From Steromphala cineraria (lineage: Eukaryota; Mollusca; Gastropoda; Trochida; Trochidae), in assembly GCA_916613615.1 (NCBI GenBank), contig OU744727.1, positions 18,236,093 through 18,300,092 of the forward strand: a DNA stretch of 64,000 nt. Direction: 5' to 3'. Below, one piece after another: positions 49,401 through 62,039 of this stretch (the stretch's first letter is position 1; every line of letters begins with the position of its first letter). A model generated the notes under the pieces. The model was not told the origin of the DNA. It did not search any database and saw only the letters and a program-made list of their open reading frames with translations. The position numbers were made by a program, and so were the translations under genes.

Positions 49401-52400
49401 TATCAAATTAATAGTTTATAGTTTATAGTTTATTTGTACTTGTTTACAAATCCAAATTGGTCACTTGCACGGCATTGTTTGGAGAATGTCACTCCCTTCT
49501 AAAATATGTAAAATATTTAATATTACCCATATCGACGAGGTTCTAAATAATTGAAATGTTGAAATGATAATGTTAAAGTTACCTTCGGAGAGTTGTTTGA
49601 GAGGCATTTTTTAGATGTTGGAAATATCAAGAAAACAAGCATCATCCACAAAATTCCTTGTCTTCTTTATATCTTTAAGAATTATAGGAATATTGTTTCA
49701 TTCATTAAACCACCTGTCGTTCTCGTGTTCTGATTAAAATCAGCATGCAGATGCTTTGCTACTATCAGTCAATTAACCTAACTTTCACTCCTTTCATGAT
49801 TTCCAGAATAGCCTCATCCCGTGCTTCCTGAAATAACTGTTTCCTTGATATCCTCCTGTGTGACCAACTTACGATGACAATGAAAGTTTGACTAAATTAT
49901 GTGCTTGGAGTTCGAAACATTTTGTTGCTACATGTACTTTTTTCTTGAAAGATTCCAGCAGATATATAAGAAGTTTAATCAGAATTAAGATTGTTATAGA
50001 CATTTTACATACTATTCAAAATGATTTCATGATCACATTTAATCTATTCGTTTTTTATTTGTAAGTGCATATAATATTTTATCACTTATTGTGTCCATGT
50101 CATACTACCTACATTGTGCATGTCTCATTCATTTATTCATTATTATATTAAATGTCTTTTTAAAATAACGACTTTTTGAAACTATCTATCTGGAGGAATG
50201 ATAGTATTACTTTCAAGGGAATTAATTAAGTTAAATTTTAAATATACATCCACATGTATAGGAGCCTGGGTAAAACAGAACATAGTGAGGAGTGTTTGAA
50301 AAGATCAGGGGTAGGTAGTTGTTCATCGTCACAAACACATCCCTCGTTTCGTTCTTGAAAAGAAAGTATCTCAGATCTATGCTCATCAAACATAAATATA
50401 GTAATAAGGTCTCTCTCTCTCAACTTTTTTGTCTCCTAGAAATTTTAGTTCTTCGTGGAACAGCTGACGTCTATTTAACTTTCTTCCCCTAGAGTTAATT
50501 CTTGACAATTGAGAAGAAGTCACAGGAGAGTCTTTGAAATTAGCTTTGCCAAGATAACACAGGCGATACCTTTTTTCACAATTTGGAAGTTTTTTCTGCA
50601 AGCATGTATTTCAGTGATCAGACAAATCTTAATACCAAAAACAACAATTAAACACTGTTAAATAAGCAATTAAATGGAAATATAAATAAGGTAGTTTCTG
50701 CGTTATGTGGCCTGTTTTACAATTAATAAAAGTCTTCTGACATAGAATGGTGAGGTAACTGTTGTAAAAGAATCATATTATCATCGTATATGTACAATGA
50801 ATTTTTTACATATTTAATATTTTGTTTGACATCGAATTCCGCTTTCGTCATAAATATAAACTTTCTTGTTTGATTACAAATCCAAGTTTTAAAAGTCAAA
50901 TTGTTTGCATTTTAACAAGATCTTAACCGACCAAGGTAGTTATGAAATAATCACCTACGCAGGTGTAGCTAACGCGATATGACATTCAACTAAAATAAAG
51001 GCAATAAATTTCCTATTTAGTTGAAACAAGCTTAAGGAGAGATGTTTAACGCATAGATTACAATTTCCGAAGTGGCTTCATATAAATATACGGTTGGGGT
51101 ACTTGTGCAACTTTAAAATATCAAATGAAGCTGTAGAGTTTTGCAACCTATTGATCTTTACAGCTTTACCTTAAGTTTGTTCACTGGCTTGTGTATCTGA
51201 GTGCAAATATCATGTAAATTGAGTTTCATTTTGACGTCCATAAAATAACTCCAGGAGCACCTACAAGCGAGAACCAATTATTAATTAGTAAAATAATCAT
51301 TCCCTAACCATGTTTCGGGATCGTCTTGTCTCTGGTACTGAATTTAGATATTTGTCATGATTTAAAAGACAGATGGGCTCATATTTGTGAAATTCACATT
51401 TTTGAAAAGTTCGATTTAAATATTCCATATAAACATTGTAATGTTATTGATGACTTGGATCTAAAGCTATTGATATGAAGGCTTTGTGAGCAAATAATAC
51501 AGCATAGTGTTTTCGAAATTTTGACCCCTAATTATTTCAATGGCCCGCCAAATTAGTTACGGTTATCTTTAAGGTATGACATACGAATATATTAACACAA
51601 ACTGAATGTTAACTTATGTACTCAAATTTCAACAATTATCCGTTTTGTATTTGCATTGCTAGGATGCCCCAAAGACATTCCAAATTACATGATATTTGCA
51701 CTAAAACGCAGATAAGTGAACAAACTTAAGATACGCAGGTGTATATCAATGCATGAACTAGAACTGAAAAGGAAATTGTAGTCAGTCAGAAGAAGGGGTT
51801 TAGAATCATTAACATTTTCTTAGTTAGATATTTCGATGAGACCCTTAAAATTCTAGTTAAACTATTTGAGCGTGTATTACTAGCACAGGGATTTCGCTTT
51901 TTCGAAACCATTATGTTAAAATTCAGGTTAGAGCTACATATGTTATAGTTTGTGTTATCCAAAAGTAACACAGTTAAGGTATGAAACAATGTAACTTCAA
52001 GTTCAAATTTGCATAATTATCAAAATTTAGCTTACACAATATCAATTAAGGTTATGTGAGAATTTTCCTTGTGCATATACGTGTAAATAATAAGGTGTTA
52101 AATAAACAAAACACATTGATTTATCTGACATTAAAATTTAACTGTAACCTCTATTGGTCAAATTGATATTATTTAAGTATTCTATAAATCATTATCCTTA
52201 CCGTTCTTACGTTCTCAAGGAAACAAACTAAAGATAATGTTAATCATAAATATCAAACCTAACCTACAATACCTCTTTAAATGCCAAAACATTGAACTAT
52301 TTAATGTTCCTTAATTTTTTGCAATCATTAAAAAACTCTCTTTAAACAGGGTCGTTAAAGGAGCAATAGCACGTTGTTTTATAATTTTAAAATGTTCACT

Positions 52401-52580
52401 GATAATTGTACGTTAATGATAAATGTATTATTTTGATAGTGTCAAATACCTCATAACATAAACCAATTATCCATAGTCAGATGATAAAGTATGAAGATTC
52501 ACCTAAAATACACTGGCTGCCATTTTGTGTGAACACCTTTAATCATACCCCCGCCTTAGCGGGGGTATATAACGCTCATT

Positions 52581-52629
52581 CTGTCCGTCCGTCTGTCCGT
52601 CTGTCCGTCTGTCCGTCCGTCCGTCCGTC
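52581..52629 (+). repeat. GTCC/GTCT microsatellite
   Basis: About twelve 4-base units alternating GTCC and GTCT, just inside the hairpin end of the element. Confidence 0.9.
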
Positions 52630-52660
52630 ACAAAGGTATCTCCGGAGCATATCTCCCAAA

Positions 52661-54170
52661 CTATTCATGCTAGCTTCACCAAACTTCATACACTTATCAA
52701 CCGTGATCCCTGGATGTGCCTTTTGAGGGTTAGACCAACAAATTAGTTTTAGTTTGTGCGGTTTCCATGGAAACATGACTAAAACAGTGACTCTATGACC
52801 AAGCCCTTTGTCCGAAGCATATTTCTCAAACTATTCATGCTAGCTTCACCAAACTTCATACACTTATCAACCATGATCCCTAGATGTGCCTTGTAAAGGG
52901 CTAGACCAACAAATTATTTTTATTTTTGCGGTTTCCATGGAAACATGACTAAAACAGTGACTCTATGACCAAGCCCTTTGTCCGAAGCATATTTCTCAAA
53001 CTATTCATGCTAGCTTCACCAAACTTCATACACTTATCAACCATGATCCCTAGATGTGCCTTGTAAAGGGCTAGACCAACAAATTATTTTTATTTTTGCG
53101 GTTTCCATGGAAACATGACTAAAACAGTGACTCTATGACCAAGCCCTTTGTCCGAAGCATATTTCTCAAACTATTCATGCTAGCTTCACCAAACTTCATA
53201 CACTTATCAACCATGATCCCTAGATGTGCCTTGTAAAGGGCTAGACCAACAAATTATTTTTATTTTTGCGGTTTCCATGGAAACATGACTAAAACAGTGA
53301 CTCTATGACCAAGCCCTTTGTCCGAAGCATATTTCTCAAACTATTCATGCTAGCTTCACCAAACTTCATACACTTATCAACCATGTTCCCTAGATGTGCC
53401 CTTCGAGGGTTACATCAACAAATTATTTTAATTTTTGTGTGGTTTCAATGAAAAACATGACTAAAACAGTGACTCTATGACCAATTCCATAGTCCGGAGC
53501 ATTTCTCCTAAACTATTCATGCTAGCTTCACTAAATTTCATACAATTATCAACCATGATCCCTAGATGTGCCTCTTGAAGGTTAAACCAACAAATTATTT
53601 TTATGACTAAGCCCTTTGTCCGGAGCATATCTCCCAAACTATTCATGCTAGCTTCACCAAACTTTATACACTTATTCAGCATGATCCCTAGATGTGTCTT
53701 TTGAGGGTAAGACCAACAAATTATTTTAATTTTTTATGTGGTTTCCATGGAAAACATGACTAAAACAGTGACTCTATGACCAAGCCCTTTGTCCGAAGCA
53801 TATCTCCCAAACTATTCATGCTAGCTTCACCAAACTTCATACGCTTATCAACCATGATCCCTAGATGTGCCCTTTGAGGGTTAGATCAACAACCTATTTA
53901 AATTGTGTGTGGTTTCCATGGAAAACATGACTAAAACAGTGACTCTATGATCAATTCCATAGTCCGGAGCATTTCTCCTAAACTATTCATGCTAGCTTCA
54001 CTAAACTTCATACACTTATCAACCATTATCCCTAGATGTGCCTTTTGAAGGTTAAACCAACAAATTATTTTTATTGTTTGCAGTTTCCATGGATAAATGA
54101 CTTAAATGTGTTTCTATGATAAATTCTTTGTCCCGAACAAATTTCCTGAAATATACATCTCAGCTTCACC
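52661..54170 (+). repeat. Tandem array, about ten units of 170 bp
   Basis: The marker CTATTCATGCTAGCTTCAC starts at 52661, 52831, 53001, 53171, 53341, 53513, 53639, 53812 and 53983, with a decayed unit near 54151. Spacing is 170 in the first four steps, then 172, 126, 173 and 171. The units at 52831-53000, 53001-53170 and 53171-53340 look identical; outer units are diverged, as expected of recent amplification from the middle. Most units carry the perfect palindrome GTTTCCATGGAAAC (for example 52931-52944). Open frames here are read-through of the repeat. Confidence 0.93.
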
Positions 54171-57100
54171 AAGTTTGCTATATATGTCAATAATGGTTGC
54201 TGGATATGCCTTGTGAGAGTAAAACGATATATGGATTTCTTTTCTATGGATTCTTTGGAAAACATGGCTTACAAAGTGACTCAACAAAAATAATTTTATA
54301 CATCTCGTAGAATTCTCATGATAACTACCTCAAATTTGAAACAAAGAACAACCATTATCCCTAGATGTACCCTTTTAATTTTAAAACCTATTAATGAATT
54401 TGGTATTGGGGTTTCAGTGGAAAGCAGACTTACACAAGGAGTTACTGTATACTCAACTATCATACAACTTAAACCAATATTAATCAGTCTTAATATTTGA
54501 ATTGTTTTTAACAAAGTGGGGAGCGGGGGTATGTGAGCTTTGTTCGCTTCTTTACTTGTTAATTTTGTGTAAGAAAAAGGAATCGCATGGCTAAACTTTA
54601 CATTATATATTTGAATTATTACTGCTCTATTCAGTTTAAATGCATTGTCTTTCAATTGAAACCATTAATTTTCATTTTCCTGATATCACCTTATGTTCCC
54701 CCTAAAAACGTGCTACTGCCCCTTAACTTAATCATTATGGTACACAGTTTTGTTTTCACTTCATTTTTATCAGTTGTCGTTTAGATACAAACAAGTTATA
54801 GCTCTTACTTTATATATTGAGATTTTATTCATCACTTGCGAAATATTTGCTAACGATTTTTGTCAACAATGGTGTGCTTGTATCTCGGAACTGTAATGGA
54901 CTCTCATTAGTGAATGGTAATGTCAAACGTATTACTCTAAACATAAAGTAAATGGGATTTGATTTATCCTGTTCATTTGCATAAAAAATATGATCTCATT
55001 TACATCGCTGTGCAATTGGATTGATTACTCATATCATTTTATAATATTTATATATATACAGATGTAGCAAAAAACATCGTGTCACCCTACTCTTATAAAA
55101 CCCCTTCACTGGCTTACGTTTTCGTTAGATTTTGGTTCTGACTATAGCCGACAAGTGCTCAGCGCCATCCTATCTTACTGTATCCTACCAATGGACAATC
55201 AAACTCGATACCTCAGATCTGCTTATAAACACCATTTAGCCATCCCTGTGTTATATTCGTTGCAATTTACTAGTATATCAGGCTTGATGTATAGAGAAAG
55301 AAAGATAGATAGATATAGACATACTTGTACAAAAAGAACGAGTATGGAGCCTCATTATTCTGTTGATTCAAATACCATGTATCATATCAAATCTATCTCA
55401 CTTTTTTACAGGATATAATATATTATAAGTAAATAGTAATTTTATGTTTTCATGACATCAGTCGATGTGGATAGAAATGAAAAAAGTAGATTAAATGCCT
55501 TAACTGTTAGTGAGTAAACAACCACATCTGTCGATAAACAACCATTGGATGACTTTGACTGGTACCATGGGTAGTAATTTTGATCCATTTGAGGAGGAAA
55601 TTCACTAAGACGTAAAATCTCTGCTCCTGGGAACACTAATAGCATTTAATGTTGACGTTTGTCCCAGGATACTGTTGTACTACTGTCTGGGACAGGTAAT
55701 TACAGTTATTCAGCTGAAACTCTGAACGCATTAATGGTAAGACCTTTCTAACACTTTGACAAGCATAGTCATTAAGGTTTTATGGAGGTCATCAACCTCT
55801 AACAGTATTAAAGTTATATTCTCAGATATAAAATGCTTGAAAGACATCATAAGTAGGATTATATTGATTCAAATGCTGTTGTTTGCGAAGTTAGTTTTAA
55901 GTTGACATACAAAGAATGATGAGTATTTTATATCGGTAGCAAACAGAAGTTGCCAAGAACATGACATTTTTAAGAAAAATGGTAATTTAAAGGTGTTGAT
56001 CAATTATATGTGAACGCAATCTATTGTTCAATAACGGGTCAGTAGTAAATTTAAAGAGGGCAGTGGTATCCTAAAAGGTCTAAATTGTTACGAGGTAAAA
56101 CCATATTGTACAAAATAAGCAGTTACATTACACATGTGCCATGTTTAGTTGAGGCAAGGTGACTGCATTTGATCATCTTAAATGATTGAAAAGTTTTCAC
56201 ACACAAAAGGCTGCACATGGCATTGCTTGATACTTATTACTTTCTTTGTAAGCGAATTGAAAACATAAATTTTGACACTCTGTTGATAAACATTGGCTTG
56301 AAATGTATCCATCGAAAACAATTGGAAGAAAACAAATCATGCCTCTGTCCATTCAAGTCCAAAGTGACATAAAAACATCCACATCTAAAACAATAAGACA
56401 GGCTTGTAGTGGATTGGATTGTAATAGATTGTAATACAAACATGAAATGGCGTTATCTGGTGTATGTTTTCATCAAAATCTTAGAAAAAATCGTTGTCAG
56501 GATTTATATTTGATTAAGATGAAATTACTTTGAGGTAACAAAAAAAAGTTTAAAAAAAATTTGGTTTATTTAACAAGTACAAACGAACAGTGTTCACATT
56601 TTAAATGAAAAAGTGACGATGCGAAAATGACATTATGATACACTCCTAATTGCAAATTCATTTACCAGACCAGCATGATGAATTCACATCATGAGTTCAT
56701 CCACATTTCAATGAAGTCATAACTTTTTCTCCAGAGCATCGAAGAGAATATTGCCATGGGGTCAATATCAGAGTATAATAACGTGTTAATAAGGTTAGGG
56801 GAGAAGTCCCGACATCAAGTGCTACAGTGGAAATCTTGCAGACGTTCTGATTTCCCGAAGGACATCCCTATGTTACACTGAAAATGGTACAATTTGTCAG
56901 CGCGACATTTTGACATTATTTGTACTGCCCTAATATTCCAACGTAATGATCATTTGATGGCCTGACTGTAATCTATTCCTGGTTTTGGAGAGAACAACGG
57001 CTTTTCCTCACCAATGTGTAATCCAAAAATGCTACAACGGAATAAGTGATCACACCAATAACAAATCTGGCAACACCCTGACCCAATAAGGCATGATATG

Positions 57101-57258
57101 CCCTGTGTAAACTTATCAATTACAAGCAAGATAGTCGATATCGATTTTCTGCCCTTAATCGTAACACATTTGTGATTCTGACTGTAGGTATTTTGTTCTA
57201 CTCCCTGATTCCTGTTCTTACAGATCAACATTTCCAAATATGTCTAATCTTTGCTTAA

Positions 57259-57591
57259 AGGAAGAGTAGCATGTTTTAGTGGGGTCATATGGTCATGTCA
57301 GAAAAGTTAAAATAAACGGTTCCAATTATTTAAACTTAATGAAACAATAATAAATCAAATCTATAATGTAAAGCTCAACCATGCGATTCCTTTTTATTAC
57401 ACAAAATGTTCACACAAAAATGACTGCCAGTGGACTTTATGTAAACCTTTATAATTTGTCCTCTAAATATGAATGATATGTTTGTTTAATTAATTTTTCT
57501 ACCCTATCAAAATAATACATTTAGCATGAACGTACAATTATCAGTGGATAAATGAAAACATAAAATGTTCAAAACACGTGCTCCTGTCCCT
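57259..57591 (+). mobile_element. TTAA-flanked MITE, copy 7, with empty site in segment A
   Basis: 333 bp, the most diverged copy (left end AGGAAGAGTAGCATG, right end CACGTGCTCCTGTCCCT). TTAA lies at 57255-57258 and 57592-57595. The A site, ATCTTTGCTTAATGCTTTGCAATGAGAC at about 26945, equals the two B flanks joined at a single TTAA. This is the cleanest occupied/empty pair in the window. Confidence 0.92.
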
Positions 57592-60500
57592 TTAATGATT
57601 TTCAGTAAGACAAAAACAATTTAGAGAAACTTATTTCCATTATCCAATATGTGACTTGGTCCAATTACAATGTCGTTTATTGTTAGTTATATACAAAATT
57701 GTGAATTTTCAAACACTTTTGATATACGAAAATTTAGAAACAAGGATTTGGGATGTTTCATAAATATAATTTCAATATATGACAATCCCCATAAGTTGTC
57801 CTTAGCCTTGTCAAATGTAAACATATGTTAAATTTATCAATGCTAAGAACTATATAACATTATGTTTTGTTGCTCATAACGCTCGTGAAATAGGATATTT
57901 GTTCTTGCATACCTTACATACAAGATGGTCTTTGAAACCTATTTGCTTAGATCAAACCACAAATTTCTAATGTTTCAACATAACTGTAATTTCTTATTCA
58001 TGACAATGATGTACATCAGCATAAAGGTGTGGAAAATTAATCTACTATAAGTGTTCCAATGGGAAAATCGTGCTTCACTTGTTAGAGTTCCTTCATGTAA
58101 CGAAATTTAATTACCAACCAGTGATGACATATTTATTAACTTTCTTGCTAAACAAGGTGGCCATGTCGAATCTTCGTCTGAGAGGATATTCAATAAAATT
58201 GATTTGGTATAATTAAAATACACATTTTTTAAATTTGAATAATTACATGTGTCTTGTTCAGCCCAAAATTATAAAGCTCTCTCTATTATGGTTGATCTCC
58301 CCTCACCGTCATGTTAACATTTTCAGCCAACACCTAGTGAGTTAATATCGTTCCTCTGAAGACAATATGAACCTTGCACATGTGATGCAGATTATATTGG
58401 GGCCAATGCATAGACAATAGACAATTCTTCACAAATCTACTTGAAAGAATGCAGTCCCTATTACTTAACAAAATAATCTATATCCGCATTTGGATGGAAA
58501 ATTTGACAGCTCACAAAAAGGAATTAAATATGTTTATTACAGTAATCATAAAAAGGAGTGTAGTGATTATTTGGTCACATAATGACACTTTGAAATTTGC
58601 ATATTTAGAAACATTCAATATCAAATGACATGCTGCTTTGATTACATGCTTAAGGAGTAGGTTTTTGTGAGTGAATGTTTAAAAAGTCTTTGTCAAGTAC
58701 TGGTATGTGACAATTGTGTTTTGGCAGTATAAACATACTGTTTATTAGGAACAGAATTATTTAGTAACCTTGAACATTTCCTCAAAGTATTTGTTATTTT
58801 GTCATCATCAGCGGTAGGGGGGTATTAGTTTGATTAGAAAAAAGTCCAATATTTCCTGCTAACAAAGAAGATCAATTTGAATCTTGTTCTTGATGAACTC
58901 ACTGGATCATTAGTTTCTTGATTGATTGGAGGATCAATGTGGCATGTCGAGTGTGATCTCGAGTGTTAATGTTGATGTGTCTTTTGATTGCATTTTCAGT
59001 TTTGATATAGGTCCTGCAGCAGGCTTTGCAAGTTGGTATACTCAAATGTCACCAGCAATTCAATTATAATATTCGTTCTGACAACATTTCCATTTGAGCA
59101 CGTTTATAATTTCATGATCATAAGGTAATAAAACTTAATATCAGTTCCATTTTACCTTGAGAAATATATGTTCCCTTTGATGCAGAAACAGTCCTATTTG
59201 CTAGGGATACTTTAAAACATTTATTGTAAGTATTGCCAGAATGTCATGTCGGGAGAAATTAATTGTGCTTATTATCAGTAGGTATCGTGTACTTTCATCC
59301 ATTTCACAAGTTCAATATTGATTATGCATATAAATTATTGAACTCCCAACTAAAATTAATACAAGGAATATACCAGACATGCTACAAGTCAGATGACTGC
59401 CTATGTTGGGAGGAAATGGTCGTAAACATTGAACCATTATATTGCATGATACATTTTTAAATGTAATAGAGTATAAATTAGTATATCAATTTTCTAGAAC
59501 TCTACTAAATCTGATACTCTTGTCTTGAGAAAAGTGCAGACATTGTTTTTACTCAACGTCTTGTGACACAAAGTGATGAACTATTGTGCTTATATCAACA
59601 TGTCATTGACAGTTCAGGGAAAACCTATACTTTATTGAAATACACATCATAATTAGAGTAAGTCTTTTTTATCGGGTATAACCTTTTTTAGTCATATCTG
59701 TTCGCATAGAAAGGTATACACCTCGTAAATTCCAATGGCTTTGGTCGGAAAATCATTGACTAAGATTACTGTGAATACCGCCATTACACTATTTGTCTTA
59801 GATGTCATGGGCGATTGTTTATTAACGTTACTAAACTAATCTTCAAGAAAGGATGAAGGTGTGGCGGGGCATTGCTCTTTGCTGATTCAACACTGGAACA
59901 GTGAACAAGTGTCCATTATCAATTCGCTTCTTTGAGATCAATAGTGGAAAAGTTAATTTTTGGGAGATGTTGTTACAATTAATCTAATTAATTCAACTCA
60001 CAAGTAGTATCAGATGCAATAGGATTGTTACAGGTGCCAAATACATGTAGTACGTTCTGTTGATTTGAGAAAGATCGTAGTTGTTGATCGTGTATACTGT
60101 ACGTCTTGAAACATGTTTCTGGCTAAGAATGAACAGATTCTTGCGCCTGATCTTAATTCTTTATTTCATCCCTTTTCGGTGACAGAGATCTCTCAATAAT
60201 TTGAAATAAGTCATGGAACACGATTTATCCATCCATCACACCAGCAGGTCGTTTTATCATGCAGAAAAGTTTCAATCCAGATTTGAGGTTAATGGATAAT
60301 TGAAATTTGCACAAGTCATCTTCAGGCAGGATAATTACAGTGGATAACTTCAATGAGTGAATCAAAACCTAACGTCACAATATCGCCCCCTTGATTGAAC
60401 ACTGACTATCTTAGACGATTGTTGCATATACCAATAGGCAAGCAGACACATTGAGGAGCAGAAGTAGCAAGATTAGAATAAATATTTCGTTACCACTGCC

Positions 60501-62039
60501 AATGATCTAAGTCAATGACTGGCTTTGCGATCTCACTCTCCAACCATGTCATTATAGCTGTGATTTATTGACTTTGATTGTGAATTCTATCTTAAGAAAT
60601 CAATATTATGAGTGGATACTTGTTCATAGCCTGAATAAATATGCAGAGCTCGAGGATGACTGCAAAACATAACTGGACTGTTGCATGGCAAAATAAGGTT
60701 AAGAGCAGAACTGTTTAGCTTTTGAAGGTAAGGTTCAACTTCAGTTCCTTTATGTCATTTAGGATCTCCCTGGTGTAACTCAGTTTTATGTTCAGAAGAA
60801 CATCAAATCGTCAATACATGAAAGATTTAAGCGTCTCCCTCAAGAAAGGTTTATCAAAATGGACTAAGTTATTTCATTTTGGTGTTTTTATTAATGGTTT
60901 TATTAACTAAGTTGTTCTATGTTAATATATAACTTGACCTTTGTTTTATGCACTGGCTTATCATCTAGTTAATAATAAATAATAAAAAGTAATAAATGTA
61001 CTTATTGTCATACTAAAACATGTTCTACCCTTTTTTCAAGTTGCTCCATGGATATAAAAATAAAAACAAATGAATTTTTTCAGCCCAACAGGAATTTTTT
61101 GAGAATTGAAGTAGTTACTAGGTTTCCGAGAACGCTTCCTGGTGACGAATGTACTGATACCAAATAATTTATGAATAGTGTTACATTAAATTGATAATTA
61201 CAAAATAAATAGCTTGCAACTAAATTCCTAGTGAACGATTATGTGTTTGTCCAATGTGCACTATTTAACTTTGTTATAGTGTGATTAAAATGCACATTCT
61301 CTAACTAAGAAGGTTGTTAAATTAATAGTGTTACAATATTTTACATTTTCTTATAAAGAATACTCTCTAACTAAGATGATTGTTAAATTTATAATGTTAA
61401 AATATTTTACGTTTTCTTATAAATTATATACTAATTGTGCCATTGTCATCTCTCATAGAAAATGTTGAAACACACTTCTGACCTTCAACCAGTGCTGTAT
61501 GTAAGGTTAACGACTTTCAGATTTGAAAAACATAAACTAGTTACTCATTGTGATCATACAAAGCTTCACGTCAGGTATTAGAGCTCATTTGAAACATAAC
61601 AAAAATCAGATTTTTGAATGTCAAAGTTCTCTTGAAAAATATTGAAATAGCAATATTGGGATAAAATCATGATCAAAATAATACTGCATTCATCCATCAT
61701 CATCCACAATGGAAACCACAGGGTTTTGTCCTGGCAATTATCTTCTTTAGAGTCAGCTTTGCAACCGACACAGCTGCTACTTACCGTTACTAATGGCAAC
61801 ACAGAGAGGGTACTAAGAATTGATCACCAGGCGTTTGTCTCAAGTCTAAAATTGACCACTGACTTTAGATTTTGCCTTAAGATCTTTGACTCAGGATAGA
61901 CGTGTGTGTCATTATCTCTTCCTGTAAAGTAGTATTTACTACCGACCTGCTGATGTTATTTCCATGGCTTTGTTTCTTGATAGAGGTGGCGTTCACCTTT
62001 TATAAGTTTTTAATCGGTTTTTATATTCTAGATTATATT

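Larger units (their letters stand above)
52543..54558 (+). mobile_element. 2.0 kb ATACCCCC-family element nested in MITE-6
   Basis: It begins with a 10-bp-stem hairpin (ATACCCCCGC-CTTA-GCGGGGGTAT, 52545-52568) and a GTCCGTCC microsatellite, carries a tandem array, and ends AGCGGGGGTATGTGAGC then TTCGCTTCTTTACTTG. Both ends match the 0.74 kb element at 27252-27991 read in reverse. TTAA lies at both junctions (52539-52542 and 54559-54562), and intact MITEs have one TTAA at that point, so it too appears to duplicate TTAA. No transposase was recognised. Confidence 0.8.
52359..54722 (-). mobile_element. TTAA-flanked MITE, copy 6, reversed and split by another element
   Basis: The left part (52359-52542) and right part (54559-54722) together make one MITE in reverse orientation: AGCAATAGCACG at the left, AAAAACGTGCTACTGCCCC at the right, with TTAA at 52355-52358 and 54723-54726. 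The interior motif TGTGTGAACACCTTTAA is interrupted by the ATACCCCC element and resumes at TTTTGTGTAAGAAAAAGGAATCGCATGG, as in intact copies. Confidence 0.9.

Noticed and set aside
52481..53682. Frames with repeated residues (for example MKFGEASMNSLGDML) as a repeat protein
   Set aside because: Translation of the 170-bp array; since 170 is not a multiple of three, the frame cannot hold across units.
52661..54170. CRISPR array
   Set aside because: Units of 170 bp repeat in full with no unique spacers, in a eukaryotic transposon setting.
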